In this document: positions 54,501 through 63,034 of the stretch, one piece after another
How the letters are laid out: every line of letters starts with the position of its first letter
Numbering within the stretch: position 1 is the stretch's first letter
Assembly: GCA_016208495.1 (NCBI GenBank)
Contig: JACQXX010000109.1
Span: 1-64,000 of the forward strand
From: Acidobacteriota bacterium
GTDB taxonomy: Bacteria; Acidobacteriota; Blastocatellia; Chloracidobacteriales; Chloracidobacteriaceae
Direction: 5' to 3'
DNA length: 64,000 nucleotides
The notes under the pieces: generated by a model
Databases searched by the model: none
The model's input: only the letters and a program-made list of their open reading frames with translations
What the model was told of the DNA's origin: nothing
Program-made: the position numbers and the translations under genes

Positions 54501-54597
54501 AACAAAGCCATCCACCGATAAGTCCGACAACTGGAATCAACCACCTGACCTGAAGAAACCAGATATGAACCACTTTTAAAATATTGGACTTCCGCAT
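51595..54597 (-). CDS. Exported sortilin/BNR-type propeller protein with CARDB domain
   Basis: 1000-residue exported protein. The N-terminus has a hydrophobic signal or anchor (WLIPVVGLIGGWLCYL, about 19-34). Residues about 105-760 form BNR/VPS10-type beta-propellers with about ten Asp-box motifs (TENGGASW, TNGGKTW, TDGGKTW, TDSGETW, MDGGRSW, TDGGATF, TDGGLTF, NRGESW) and many HPTNPxxxY-like strands. Residues 790-890 are a CARDB-like domain (PDLTPENLQVDPP...), and 905-1000 look like a fibronectin/Ig-type domain. The role is unknown; such proteins are often cell-surface glycan binders or glycosidases without a clear catalytic site. Divergent from the Rpn-like gene with 214 bp between. Confidence 0.82.
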   Translation of the reverse strand: MRKSNILKVVHIWFLQVRWLIPVVGLIGGWLCYLNPVQTIQAQQEPKPFQSGQTVFEDDPEARADWFWQERLYPTNSIPTGARVKAIRERQRVEATLGESRTIAGNEWRSIGPAPAKSLPPEWGNVSGRISGIAVHPTNRQVIYIASATGGVWKTENGGASWTPLTDFEPSLTAGAIAIAKADPNVLYVGTGDVNHVNVLNQPRYFGAGVLKSTDAGATWEHLAFAELEYAAISKVIIHPKNPDIVWIGVASSRDTETGDIQPTGVWLTTNGGKTWTRTLQLTEVSGIHDLAINPLDGNVVYAAASYPGSSDNGVYKSTDGGKTWQLKSTGLPPLPLIRRMRLAIAPSSPNILYASILGTAQYFGVYKSTDSGETWVLLPNSSIFCGLQCWYDHYIAVAPNDPMVIYLGEIDVIKSMDGGRSWSNLVVGVGNIHPDQHAIAFDPVDPNIVYFGCDGGIYQSRDAGLSFADINGNLALTQHVGLALHPTDPNIMFGGTQDNGTLKNTGSLVWQQVSYGDGGYTVVDYENPQTVYTTYIYTSILRSLNGGNSFVDLTIPETFSRERASFYAPIVIDPINPKALYFGTYRLWRTEDMGRHWARTSEQDLTSTPLGTISAIAVTRLNPSLVYVGSSDGVLSRSTDGGATFNRVAGIPDRVIRRVTIDPADPNVAFVVVSGFGTGHVFKTTDGGLTFRDVSQTLPNIPANVVLIDPTDSSTVYVGTDIGVYRSRNRGESWVPFSYGLPNVVVTDLTANARTGVIYAATYGRAMFQLATNPHAPRPDLTPENLQVDPPARLAGERVTLTFDLHNVGNFRADAVTNRIVFSTDPQIDEDDITLGLVQTQPINPGTRLPLSLTFSIPGSTRPGPVFVSVMADVAGIIEDANRANNQAVTSFRVLSPPDTQPPTVSSIGVPSKLKRGKPVSITWSSTDNVGVMAQDLQYAADGATFDEVIVTGLSGMVQVYTWDVPSTLSKAKAARIRVTAQDAAGNSGQAVSGLIKVK

Positions 54598-54811
54598 AAA
54601 ACTGGATATTTCTCGAATAAAATAGCGTGGGATTTTTTATAAAAGACGTGCAACCATAGCCGATCCAGGTGGAAAGACTCAAGGATGCTTTGGCAGCCGG
54701 CTCTGTGGTACTCTTTCGCCATCCCAGTTTTGCCATCAATCACTTTGATTCACCTACATTCTGCGTCGAGCTAACCAACTTTCTTAAAGATTAAAAGAAA
54801 GGTACCAAAAC

Positions 54812-55858
54812 ATGGAAGAAACGATCTCCCGTGACGACTATGACAGTCCCTGGAAAGAAGCACTTGATGAATATTTTAAGGATTTTCTGGAATTGCTGTT
54901 TCCCATGGTCCATGACGGAATTGACTGGAGTATTCCTCCTCAGTCACGTGACAAAGAACTTCAGAAAGTGACAGCCACCGCTCAACAGAGGCGGCAGGTA
55001 GCTGATAAGCTGAAGGAAGTACAAACCCTTGATGGAAGAACGAGATGGGTGCTCATTCACATCGAAGTTCAGAGCCAATGGGAAGCCGACTTTGCCAAGC
55101 GGATTTTCCGATTTGACGCCCGGATATATGATGAATTTGATAAACAAGTCATCAGTCTGGTGGTACTTGGCGATGGATTACCAGACTGGAAGCCAAGCCA
55201 GTTTGGCTGGTCATTCTGGGGATATGAGATGAAAGTTCGGTTTCCTATCGTGAAACTGATCAACTTGCATGCTGAAGGACTCGAACAAAGTCAAAATCGG
55301 TTTGCGCCCATTGTGCTCGCCCATCTCAAAACCATGGAGACGAAAAACGAAGCTCAAACCCGGCGCGAATGGAAGTTTCGAATTGTCCGCTCACTCTATG
55401 AGCGAGGCTATTCGGCTGAAGATGTGCGAAAATTGTTTCGCATTGTAGATTGGTTTATGCAGTTACCTGAAGAACTTGAGCGCAAGTTTCAGGCAGATTT
55501 AGAAGAATATGAGGAGCAACATCATATGCCATACATTACCAGCATCGAACGAATGGCCGAAGCTCGTGGCGAAGCTCGTGGCGAAGCTCGTGGCGAAGCT
55601 CGTGGCGAAGCTCGTGGCGAAGCTCGTGGCGAAGCTCGTGGCGAAGCCCGTGGCGAAGCTCGTGGTTTAGTTAAAGGTCGAATTCAGTCCAAAATCGAAA
55701 CGCTTCTGATGACGCTTGATGCCCGTTTCGGCACACTTCCACCAGCTCTGGTTGAAAAAATTCAGTCCATTGATGATGAACCACAGCTCACCAGCCTCCA
55801 ACGAACGGCGGTTTTAGTGACAACCCTTGATGAATTCACCACTGAGCTTGGAAAATAA
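54812..55858 (+). CDS. Rpn/YhgA-like PD-(D/E)XK nuclease with GEAR repeat
   Basis: 348-residue protein of the Rpn/transposase_31-like group (also called DUF4351-containing). The N-terminal PD-(D/E)XK-type fold is indicated by DSPWKEALDEYFKDFLELLF, with VLIHIEVQSQ as the probable catalytic strand (E-x-Q in place of E-x-K) and IFRFDARIYDEF after it. Residues 250-285 are nine copies of Glu-Ala-Arg-Gly encoded by 12-bp units at 55559-55666. The C-terminus (LLMTLDARFGTLPPALVEKI) resembles DUF4351. AGAAAGG precedes the start. Rpn proteins promote RecA-independent recombination in E. coli; the role here is inferred from family only. Confidence 0.78.
   Translation: MEETISRDDYDSPWKEALDEYFKDFLELLFPMVHDGIDWSIPPQSRDKELQKVTATAQQRRQVADKLKEVQTLDGRTRWVLIHIEVQSQWEADFAKRIFRFDARIYDEFDKQVISLVVLGDGLPDWKPSQFGWSFWGYEMKVRFPIVKLINLHAEGLEQSQNRFAPIVLAHLKTMETKNEAQTRREWKFRIVRSLYERGYSAEDVRKLFRIVDWFMQLPEELERKFQADLEEYEEQHHMPYITSIERMAEARGEARGEARGEARGEARGEARGEARGEARGEARGLVKGRIQSKIETLLMTLDARFGTLPPALVEKIQSIDDEPQLTSLQRTAVLVTTLDEFTTELGK
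55559..55666 (+). repeat. 12-bp minisatellite GAAGCTCGTGGC x9, in frame
   Basis: Nine tandem 12-bp units. Seven are identical, the eighth has one change (CCC) and the ninth one (GGT). They encode (Glu-Ala-Arg-Gly)9 inside the Rpn-like nuclease gene. The near identity of the units means recent expansion and probable length variation between strains. Confidence 0.95.
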
Positions 55859-55973
55859 AGGCATGGTCAGTACCACCCGTGTGAGCGGGCGGGCTCTCAA
55901 TCCTTAATTTCAGATCAACCGCCTGAAGGCGGAACTCTCAACAAAAACCTCCACTTACGAAGGATGCCAGACC

Positions 55974-57128
55974 GTGTCTGTTTCGAACCTCAACAACCCT
56001 GAAGTCCTTGAACTTGTCCGTGACACCGCCGAATATATCCGCTATCTGAAAACGCTTGGGGTGTCACACCTTGGCGGTGCCGCCGACATCCCCGTTGATG
56101 TGCCGGCACCTCGACCGAAAGTCCAGGAACTGCCACCTCAAACATCATTGCTGAGAGAGGAATTGCCAGCCAGCAAACCATTACCTGACCCAGTTTCCGT
56201 GCAGGTTCAGGAAGCCCCACCCGCACCAGTTCAAGCCGAATCAACGATAACTGTATCTATTGAGCCAGCTTCCCTTCCCGAACCTGCCCTTCTGGAATCA
56301 CTTCCGACGCTTCCTCCAATCGAAGTGCCGCCCATTGTTTCATCAACCATTCCCCCTGCCCCGCCAGTGGATCAATCCGAATCATCGCAACCTGAACCAG
56401 TTCCGGAGATTCCCACCATGCGCCTGATCAAAGTCACACCAGCGGCTTCAACAAAAAGTACCGCCAAATCAAAACCACAAGTCTCATTGTTTGATATGTT
56501 TGATGCTGAACCCGAACCACCAGCACCGGCAGCGGCAGCGCCCGTGCCTGAACCACAGGACGCCTGTTTGCAGGATATCCGTGATGAAATTGGCGATTGT
56601 CAGCGGTGCAAACTGGCCTCGGGCCGTCACCATATTGTCTTCGGCGATGGAAATCCACATGCCAGACTGGTTTTTGTTGGTGAAGCTCCCGGTGCAGATG
56701 AAGACGCCAGCGGTGTGCCGTTTGTCGGGCGGGCCGGTCAACTCCTCAACAAAATCATCGAAGCCATCGGCATGAAACGGGAAGATGTCTATATCTGCAA
56801 CGTGGTCAAATGCCGTCCACCCGAAAACCGAACGCCGGAACGCGACGAAATTGACGCCTGTCAGGGCTTCCTGCATCGCCAACTGGCGATCATCAAACCA
56901 AAAATCATTGTTTCGCTTGGGGCACCAGCAGCCTTCACGCTACTCGGAGATTCCCGCATCGGACGCATCAGTGAAATTCGCGGCAATTTCTATGATTATC
57001 GGGGAACGCCACTGATGATCACATTTCATCCGGCGTATTTGCTCCGAACTCCTGAAAAAAAACGCGAAGTATGGGAGGACATGAAAAAAGTTCGCGCCTT
57101 CTTGCGTGGCGAACTCAAACTTGAATAG
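55974..57128 (+). CDS. Uracil-DNA glycosylase, family 4, with long N-terminal extension
   Basis: Removes uracil from DNA at the start of base excision repair. The family 4 (thermostable, iron-sulfur) domain covers about residues 195-384, with [50 protein letters not shown] and HPAYLLR; the four cysteines of the [4Fe-4S] cluster are present. The first ~190 residues are a short helical head ([20 protein letters not shown]) and a Pro/Glu/Val-rich disordered arm, a length unusual for a 200-residue enzyme. It starts with GTG, supported by AAGGA nine bases upstream. The CHAT-protein gene starts 20 bp after its stop, so the two are probably one operon. Confidence 0.9.
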   Translation: MSVSNLNNPEVLELVRDTAEYIRYLKTLGVSHLGGAADIPVDVPAPRPKVQELPPQTSLLREELPASKPLPDPVSVQVQEAPPAPVQAESTITVSIEPASLPEPALLESLPTLPPIEVPPIVSSTIPPAPPVDQSESSQPEPVPEIPTMRLIKVTPAASTKSTAKSKPQVSLFDMFDAEPEPPAPAAAAPVPEPQDACLQDIRDEIGDCQRCKLASGRHHIVFGDGNPHARLVFVGEAPGADEDASGVPFVGRAGQLLNKIIEAIGMKREDVYICNVVKCRPPENRTPERDEIDACQGFLHRQLAIIKPKIIVSLGAPAAFTLLGDSRIGRISEIRGNFYDYRGTPLMITFHPAYLLRTPEKKREVWEDMKKVRAFLRGELKLE

Positions 57129-57148
57129 CGTTTTAGGAGAAACTCTCT

Positions 57149-60100
57149 ATGCGACTTCGCCCGACGTTCCCCGTTCTGCTCAAGACGTGCGTTGGATTCA
57201 TTGTGGTGCTTCTCATCCCGCCAACCATCCTGGGAAGCACCGCTCACGCCCTCACCCCAACCTGTCAGGTGCCGGCCTCTTCAATCAATTTCCCGACTCA
57301 ATCCGATCAACCAGCATCTGAATCCACTCAGGATTTATCCAAACCGCAGGTTCGTGACCTCAAAGGCGGCGAAGTCCACACGTATCAGGTGGTTCTCGAA
57401 GCCGGGCAGTACTGGCAGGCGGTGGTCGAGCAACAAGGAATTGACGTTCTGGTCACGGTTTTCGACCCCAAAGACAGGCAGGTGTATTTTCTCGATAGCC
57501 CAAATGGAAGATCGGGACCGGAGCGAATTTTTCTAGTTGCTGTCACCAGCGGCCTCCACCGACTTGAAGTCCGACCTGCTGAACCGGCTGCTGAACCTGG
57601 GCAATACACAATTCAGGCTGAACCAGTGCGTAAGGCAACCAGCCTGGATCAGGCACGGATGGATGGCGAACTGGCTTTCGGACAGGGCATGCAGTTTTAC
57701 CAGCAGAGCACCAAAGAGTCATTTGAACAGGCACTGGTTCAGTATGATCTGGCACGACGCGCCTTTCAGACCAGTGGCGATAAGTTGCTCGAAGCCCAGA
57801 CTTTGACGTTCAAAGTTCTGGCGATGGACACCCTGGGTGATAAAGAACAGGCACTGAAACTTGCCTATGAACTTCTGGCGCTTTGGAAAGCTGTAGACAA
57901 CCGGGTTGAAGAGGTCCGAACACTCAACTACATCGGACTTGCCTGCAATACACAAGGCAATCATCTCAAAGCTCTGGAAACCCTCAATCAAGCCGCTGAC
58001 CGCTTGAAAGGAATTCACGATCCGTCGGTTGAAGCTCTGACCAGGACCAATCTTGGCGTGGTGTATGGTGATTTAGGCGAATCCCGCAAAGCTCTGGCGG
58101 CCTTTACGACTGCCCAACCCGTCTGGCGCGAGCTGCATGACAAATTCAACGAAAATACTGGATTGCTCAATATTGGCCAGTGTTTGTATCAGCTTGGTGA
58201 AACGCCAAAAGCCATTGAATCAATTGAAGCGGCGCTTCAACTGGCCCACGAAATCAACGATCCGCTGGGTGAAAGTCAGGCGGCGCAGGCGCTATCAGGG
58301 ATCTTTCGTGCGCTGGGGCAATACCCGAAAGCATTGAGTTTCGCCCAACAAACCCTCAAGTTGCGGCAGGTTGCTGGTGATCGGTTTGGTGAAACCTCTG
58401 CCCTCAACGAACTTGGATTGACCTACTACAGTCTTGGCCAGTACCAAAAAAGTCTTGAACTCCACCAGCAAGCGCTGACTTTAGCTCGTGAGACAAAAGC
58501 CTATTTGACCGAAACCCGCATTCTGGTCAACCTTGGGGTGGCCTATACAACACTCAAGGACTACAAAAAAGGACTTCAGGCTCTCCAGCAAGCACTGGTC
58601 CTGCTTAAAAAAGGAGATGACCGGTTTACCGAAGCCGCCGCCCTGGAAAATCTTGGGGCGATTTATTCGGACACCGGCAACTATCGCAAATCACTTGAGT
58701 ATTATCACCGCTGTCACAAACTGGATCTGGCTGTCGGCCTGCCGCGCAATATCGGATATTCGTTGTATCGGCTGGGAATTGGCTATCATAACCTCGATAA
58801 CTGGCCCAAAGCGCTGCAGTATCTCACTTCAGCCCTGGAAACATTTCAAAAAGTTCAGGATCCACGATGCGAAGCATCCGCCTACTTTGCCCTGGCCCGC
58901 ACGCTCAGTGCCCAGGGACGGTATCAAGAGGCGCTCGAACGGGTTGAAAAAGCAATCGAAGTCGCTGAAGCAATCCGCCAAAATGTCCAGGGGGACGAAT
59001 TTCGGTCCTCATTTTTTGCCACCGTGCAGGATTACTTTGAACTGAAAATCGAACTGCTGATGCGGCTTCATAAAAAATCTCCTGAAGCTGGACATCATCT
59101 CGCGGCTCTCCAGTCAAACGAACAGGCCCGCGCCCGAAGCCTGCTGGAACTCCTGACGGAAAGCCAGGCCAATATCCGCGAAGGCATCGCCCCGGAACTA
59201 CTTGCCAAAGAACAAGAAGTGAAAGTCCGATTGACTTCCAAGCTTGAACGTCTGACTCAACTACTCAGTGGGAACGCTCCCAGTGAGGAACAAGCCACGC
59301 TTCAAAAGGAAATTGATGGGTTAAAAACCGAGTATCGGGAAGTTCAAAACCAGATTCGTACGCAAAGTCCCCACTACGCGGCCCTGACTCAACCTCAGCC
59401 ACTGACCGCCCAGGAAATTCAAACCCAGGTCGTAGACAGCGAAACGGCCTTACTTGAGTATGCGCTGTGCGAAACAACGAGTTATCTGTGGGTCGTCACC
59501 CCGACAGGCGTGAAATCCTTTTCGTTGCCCCCACGTGATGTGATCGAAAAAAAGGCCCGGCAGGTGCGTGAATTCCTCCTTGAGCGAACCAATACAAAGC
59601 CAGTTTCAACCTCCACTCAGGGTTCAAAGTCAAAGGCGTCTCGGAATCTGCAGAAGGGTTCAGATCAACGGAAAGTGCGTGTCAGCCAGGCTGACCAGCA
59701 GTTCTTTCAAGCCGCAGCCCAACTCAGTCAGATGATTCTGGGACCAGCGGCTCAGGACCTGACCAACAAACGACTGGTGATTGTCCCTGACGGCGCCCTT
59801 CAATACATTCCGTTTAGCGCGCTCTGTCTTCCCAGCCCAACTCTCAACCAAACCAAACCCGGAACCCGATATACCGAACCACTGATTGTGCGACACGAAA
59901 TCGTAACCTTGCCTTCAGCCTCGACACTGGCAGTCCTGCGACACGAAACTGCCAGTCGGCAACCCGCGCCAAACCAGCTTGTGATTCTGGCTGACCCAGT
60001 TTTTGGAGGCGATGATGATGATCGCGTATCATCAATGAAGTCAGCATCTTCCCTTCAACCGTCACCAACTGGGCTACAACCTGAATCAACCAGTGGTCTG

Positions 60101-60757
60101 GCCAGCGAGTATGTTGCCACTCGATTACTTGGTCGCAGTGAAGACACAGCATCCTCAGATTCAAGAAGCAGTCTTCAGATTCCGCGCCTGTTTTTCACCC
60201 GTGACGAAGCCAACCAGATTTTGAATCTGGCAGGTGAAACAACCACGCTCAAAGCGCTTGATTTCTCAGTGAATCGAGCCCTGATTTCAGAAGGCCGGTT
60301 GAGTTCTTATCGGTACATTCACTTTGCCACGCACGGGTGGCTTGATGCCGAACATCCAGAGTTTTCAGCGCTACTGCTGTCCATGGTCAATGAGAAAGGT
60401 GAACCCCAGGACGGCTTCCTGCGGGCCCTCGAAATCTTCAATTTAAACCTACCCGCCGAAATGGTGGTTCTTTCCGCCTGTCAAACCGGACTCGGCAAAG
60501 AAATCAAGGGTGAAGGTGTGGTTGGGCTGACGCGTGGGTTTATGTATGCCGGTGCCAAACGGGTTGTGGTCAGCCTCTGGAGCGTCAGTGACAAAGCCAC
60601 CGCCGATCTGATGACGCGCTTTTACCAGAAGATCTTTCGGGAAGGAATGCCGCCAGCGGCTGCCCTGCGAGCTGCCCAACTCGAACTCTGGCAAAGTGAA
60701 AAATGGCGAGCACCATTTTTCTGGGCACCATTTGTGATTCAGGGCGAGTGGAAGTGA
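57149..60757 (+). CDS. Exported TPR-CHAT protease-like protein
   Basis: 1202-residue protein with a signal peptide or anchor (about 10-35, ending AHA), a PPC-like beta domain (about 55-150: GGEVHTYQVVLEAGQYW), some ten TPR repeats (about 165-660) and a C-terminal CHAT domain (about 870-1200) with the caspase-like dyad HFATHG (His1062) and LSACQTGLG (Cys1111). The frame is complete, with AGGAGA eight bases before the start. A Ser/Thr/Lys-rich loop splits the CHAT domain near residues 825-850. TPR-CHAT proteins act as proteases in several defence and death pathways, but the exported form with PPC domain is widespread and of unknown function. Operon with the UDG gene. Confidence 0.88.
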   Translation: MRLRPTFPVLLKTCVGFIVVLLIPPTILGSTAHALTPTCQVPASSINFPTQSDQPASESTQDLSKPQVRDLKGGEVHTYQVVLEAGQYWQAVVEQQGIDVLVTVFDPKDRQVYFLDSPNGRSGPERIFLVAVTSGLHRLEVRPAEPAAEPGQYTIQAEPVRKATSLDQARMDGELAFGQGMQFYQQSTKESFEQALVQYDLARRAFQTSGDKLLEAQTLTFKVLAMDTLGDKEQALKLAYELLALWKAVDNRVEEVRTLNYIGLACNTQGNHLKALETLNQAADRLKGIHDPSVEALTRTNLGVVYGDLGESRKALAAFTTAQPVWRELHDKFNENTGLLNIGQCLYQLGETPKAIESIEAALQLAHEINDPLGESQAAQALSGIFRALGQYPKALSFAQQTLKLRQVAGDRFGETSALNELGLTYYSLGQYQKSLELHQQALTLARETKAYLTETRILVNLGVAYTTLKDYKKGLQALQQALVLLKKGDDRFTEAAALENLGAIYSDTGNYRKSLEYYHRCHKLDLAVGLPRNIGYSLYRLGIGYHNLDNWPKALQYLTSALETFQKVQDPRCEASAYFALARTLSAQGRYQEALERVEKAIEVAEAIRQNVQGDEFRSSFFATVQDYFELKIELLMRLHKKSPEAGHHLAALQSNEQARARSLLELLTESQANIREGIAPELLAKEQEVKVRLTSKLERLTQLLSGNAPSEEQATLQKEIDGLKTEYREVQNQIRTQSPHYAALTQPQPLTAQEIQTQVVDSETALLEYALCETTSYLWVVTPTGVKSFSLPPRDVIEKKARQVREFLLERTNTKPVSTSTQGSKSKASRNLQKGSDQRKVRVSQADQQFFQAAAQLSQMILGPAAQDLTNKRLVIVPDGALQYIPFSALCLPSPTLNQTKPGTRYTEPLIVRHEIVTLPSASTLAVLRHETASRQPAPNQLVILADPVFGGDDDDRVSSMKSASSLQPSPTGLQPESTSGLASEYVATRLLGRSEDTASSDSRSSLQIPRLFFTRDEANQILNLAGETTTLKALDFSVNRALISEGRLSSYRYIHFATHGWLDAEHPEFSALLLSMVNEKGEPQDGFLRALEIFNLNLPAEMVVLSACQTGLGKEIKGEGVVGLTRGFMYAGAKRVVVSLWSVSDKATADLMTRFYQKIFREGMPPAAALRAAQLELWQSEKWRAPFFWAPFVIQGEWK

Positions 60758-60761
60758 AGCC

Positions 60762-60950
60762 GGGTTCCGGGTTCCAGGTTCCGGGTTCCGGGTTCCGGGT
60801 TCCGGGTTCCGGGTTCCGGGTTCCGGGTTCCGGGTTTTCGAATTTCTGTCCTTTTCGTCCTTATTGTCTTTTAAACCTTGAACCCTAAACCCAGAACCCT
60901 AAACCCTGAACCCAGAACCCAGAACCCTAAACCCTGAACCCTGAACCCTA
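60762..60950. repeat. Composite element C2: GGGTTCC array, core, inverted array
   Basis: About ten GGGTTCC units (60762-60835), core TTTTCGAATTTCTGTCC with CTTTTCGTCCTTATTGTC (60834-60871), then AACCCTAAACCCAGAACCC-type units (60872-60950). It fills the whole gap between two convergent genes and ends exactly at the stop of the kinase gene. Confidence 0.9.
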
Positions 60951-62708
60951 CTATCCCACCTCTTTCAACACCCGAAAGCCCAGCCGGTTGGTACGGCAAT
61001 CTGGCAATTCGACCTGTGACTGTGCCGAACGGCAAAAAGGAGCAATGTCGGCCCAACTTCCGCCCCGTGACAGGCGGTAGGTTCGGGTTGTGTCTGTGCC
61101 CAGGGCATTCTGGCACAGTTCCCGAACATTGCCGTGCATGTCATAAAGCCCCCAGTCGTTGGGGAGTTTTTGACCAACCGGATGAGTGCGATGACTGGAA
61201 TTGTCAATATACCACCCCATCAGTTCCAGCGTCCCGGCATAGGGACCGAGGGTCCCCGCCCGGCAGGCATATTCCCACTCGCTTTCGGTCGGAAGCCGAT
61301 AACTTGAGGTGCGTTCTTTTTTATTGAGTCGTTTGAGAAACTCCTGTACCTCTTCCCAGCCAATACTCTCAACCGGCAATCGGGTGTTGCCTTTAAAGAA
61401 TGAGGGCGCCGTCCCCATCACCGCTTTCCATTCTTCCTGGGTCACTGGATACACCCCAAGATAAAACGGTTGGGAGATGATGACTTCCTGCTGTCGTTCG
61501 TCCCGACTGCGCCCGGCTTCGGTTTCAGGTGACCCCATCATAAAAGTGCCTGTGCGAATCAAAACAAACTCCATTTTGAGCCGGTTCTTGAATTCGCGAG
61601 GCACATCCGGAACTGGAATCCGCCCGGCTGGTTGAGCTGGTGGAATCACCCCAGCTTCTGGGGGATTTTTTCGCTTCCCTTTTCCAGTCAAGGTCTCAAC
61701 CATTGAATTAAAAATTGGAATGATGATCCGTTTGGCCCGCACAATGGTTGGAGCTTCCGGCTGATCAGTTGGCGGTACCAGAGCAGCCATCTGTAGCGCT
61801 GAGGTCGAATAGCCAGACGCGGGTGGGAAACTTTGTTCGATAGAATCTTGAGGAACGAAATCAGTTGGTACCACGCCAGAGACAGCCGGCATACCGCCTG
61901 AAACAGTCACCGCCTGCACGGCCTGGAGCATTTCAACTGCCGAAGCAAACCGCTCGGTAAAATACATCCGGGTGGCTCGATCCAGAACTGAGGCCAGTCC
62001 AGGATTTACTGACGAAAGAAACGACTGCCACTTCACAGCTCCGGTTTGAGGATCAGTGGGCAAATCCTTGGGCCCGATCCCGGTCAAGGCACAAATCGCG
62101 GTCATTCCCAGGCTGAACAAATCGCTGGCCAGTACCGGACGACCAGCAGCCTGTTCGAGCGGCATATACCCTGGCGTTCCAATCCGGGTGGTGGCTTCCT
62201 CGTGGGCACCGATGACCCCACGCGCAATCCCAAAATCAATCAGAACCGGCAGGCGATCCCGCCGCCGAAAAATAATGTTGCTCGGCTTGATGTCACGATG
62301 AATGATGTTTTTGGAATGCACATACTGAAGTACAGGCAGCAAGCCCACAAGCATGGCGACGACTTCCGATTCGCTCAGGCGACCAGTTTTGCGAATCCGC
62401 TCAATCAGGGTCTGACCCTCAACCCATTCCTGAATCAGGTAGAAATTCCCACCTTCGGCAAAATAGGCAAACAGTTTGGGAATTTGGCCCAATGGCGACT
62501 GCTCCCCGAGGCGTTCCAAAATGGCGGCTTCTTCCTTGAAACGTTCAATCAATTCCTGTTGCAGTGTCCGATCAGTGGCCGGTTTCAACTGTTTTAAGAC
62601 ACATCGGCGATTGGACGGAAGATGGGTGTCTTCGACCAGAAACGTCTCGCCATAGGCACCCTGTCCAAGTTGTTGCAACACACGGTAGCGATTGCTGAGC
62701 AGTGCCAT
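60951..62708 (-). CDS. Ser/Thr protein kinase fused to FGE-sulfatase-type domain
   Basis: 585-residue Hanks-type kinase. Kinase domain about 7-270: GQGAYG, catalytic Lys39, HRDIKPSN (Asp139), LIDFGIA (Asp158) and the activation segment GTPGYMPLEQ are intact. A linker (270-365) leads to a formylglycine-generating-enzyme-like domain (about 365-585: FVLIRTGTFMMGSPETEAG, YPVTQEEWKAVMG, RLPTESEWEYACRAG, GLYDMHGNVRELCQN, NRLGFRVLKEVG). There is no membrane helix, so it is cytosolic. In kinase fusions the FGE-type domain is thought to bind ligands or targets rather than oxidise sulfatase cysteine. Targets could include the FHA proteins encoded at 12456-14228 and 44566-48093. The gene is bracketed by composite elements C2 and C3 in the same orientation. 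Confidence 0.9.
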   Translation of the reverse strand: MALLSNRYRVLQQLGQGAYGETFLVEDTHLPSNRRCVLKQLKPATDRTLQQELIERFKEEAAILERLGEQSPLGQIPKLFAYFAEGGNFYLIQEWVEGQTLIERIRKTGRLSESEVVAMLVGLLPVLQYVHSKNIIHRDIKPSNIIFRRRDRLPVLIDFGIARGVIGAHEEATTRIGTPGYMPLEQAAGRPVLASDLFSLGMTAICALTGIGPKDLPTDPQTGAVKWQSFLSSVNPGLASVLDRATRMYFTERFASAVEMLQAVQAVTVSGGMPAVSGVVPTDFVPQDSIEQSFPPASGYSTSALQMAALVPPTDQPEAPTIVRAKRIIIPIFNSMVETLTGKGKRKNPPEAGVIPPAQPAGRIPVPDVPREFKNRLKMEFVLIRTGTFMMGSPETEAGRSRDERQQEVIISQPFYLGVYPVTQEEWKAVMGTAPSFFKGNTRLPVESIGWEEVQEFLKRLNKKERTSSYRLPTESEWEYACRAGTLGPYAGTLELMGWYIDNSSHRTHPVGQKLPNDWGLYDMHGNVRELCQNALGTDTTRTYRLSRGGSWADIAPFCRSAQSQVELPDCRTNRLGFRVLKEVG

Positions 62709-62710
62709 AG

Positions 62711-62901
62711 AGTTAGGGTTCAGGGTTCAGGGTTCAGGGTTCAGGGTTCAGGGTTCAGGGTTCAGGGTTCAGGGTTCAGGGTTCAGGGTTCAGGGTTCAG
62801 GGTTCAGGGTTCAGGGTTCAGGGTTTTCGAATTTATGTCCTTTTTGTCCGTTTCGTTCTTTTTGTCTTTTAAACCCTAAACCCTGAACCCTGAACCCTGA
62901 G
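62711..62901. repeat. Composite element C3: GGGTTCA x15, core, inverted array
   Basis: Fifteen uninterrupted GGGTTCA units (62716-62820), core TTTTCGAATTTATGTCC with CTTTTTGTCC and TTTGTCTTTTAAA (62819-62872), then ACCCTAAACCCTGAACCC units (62871-62900). The array starts eight bases upstream of the kinase start codon. With the following AT-rich sequence it makes up a 326-bp gene-free stretch. Confidence 0.92.
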
Positions 62902-63034
62902 TGCATTCTACCTGCCCAACACCTCGCTTGCATACTATCAGCCGCAACAAAATCTGGAATGCTGATTGCTCCTTATCAAAGCAGGTTGGTTTTGAGGAAA
63001 TTGCCCCACATTCGGCGGAGGTGCGACAACCACT

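Noticed and set aside
54812-55858. Rpn-like gene as a transposable element
   Set aside because: Although the family is sometimes labelled transposase, I see no terminal inverted repeats or target duplication around it.
57149-60757. TPR-CHAT protein as part of a type III-E CRISPR (Craspase) system
   Set aside because: No Cas7-11-type gene, CRISPR array or other Cas gene is present, and the protein has a signal peptide and a PPC-like domain, unlike the CRISPR-associated TPR-CHAT.
60951-62708. FGE-type domain as the variable protein of a diversity-generating retroelement
   Set aside because: The C-terminal FGE fold could suggest it, but there is no reverse transcriptase gene, template repeat or adenine-biased variable region in the window.
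62716-62820. GGGTTCA arrays as CRISPR or telomere-like sequence
   Set aside because: The units are 7 bp with no spacers, so this is not CRISPR. Similarity to TTAGGG telomere repeats is superficial; the arrays are internal, numerous and have inverted partners.
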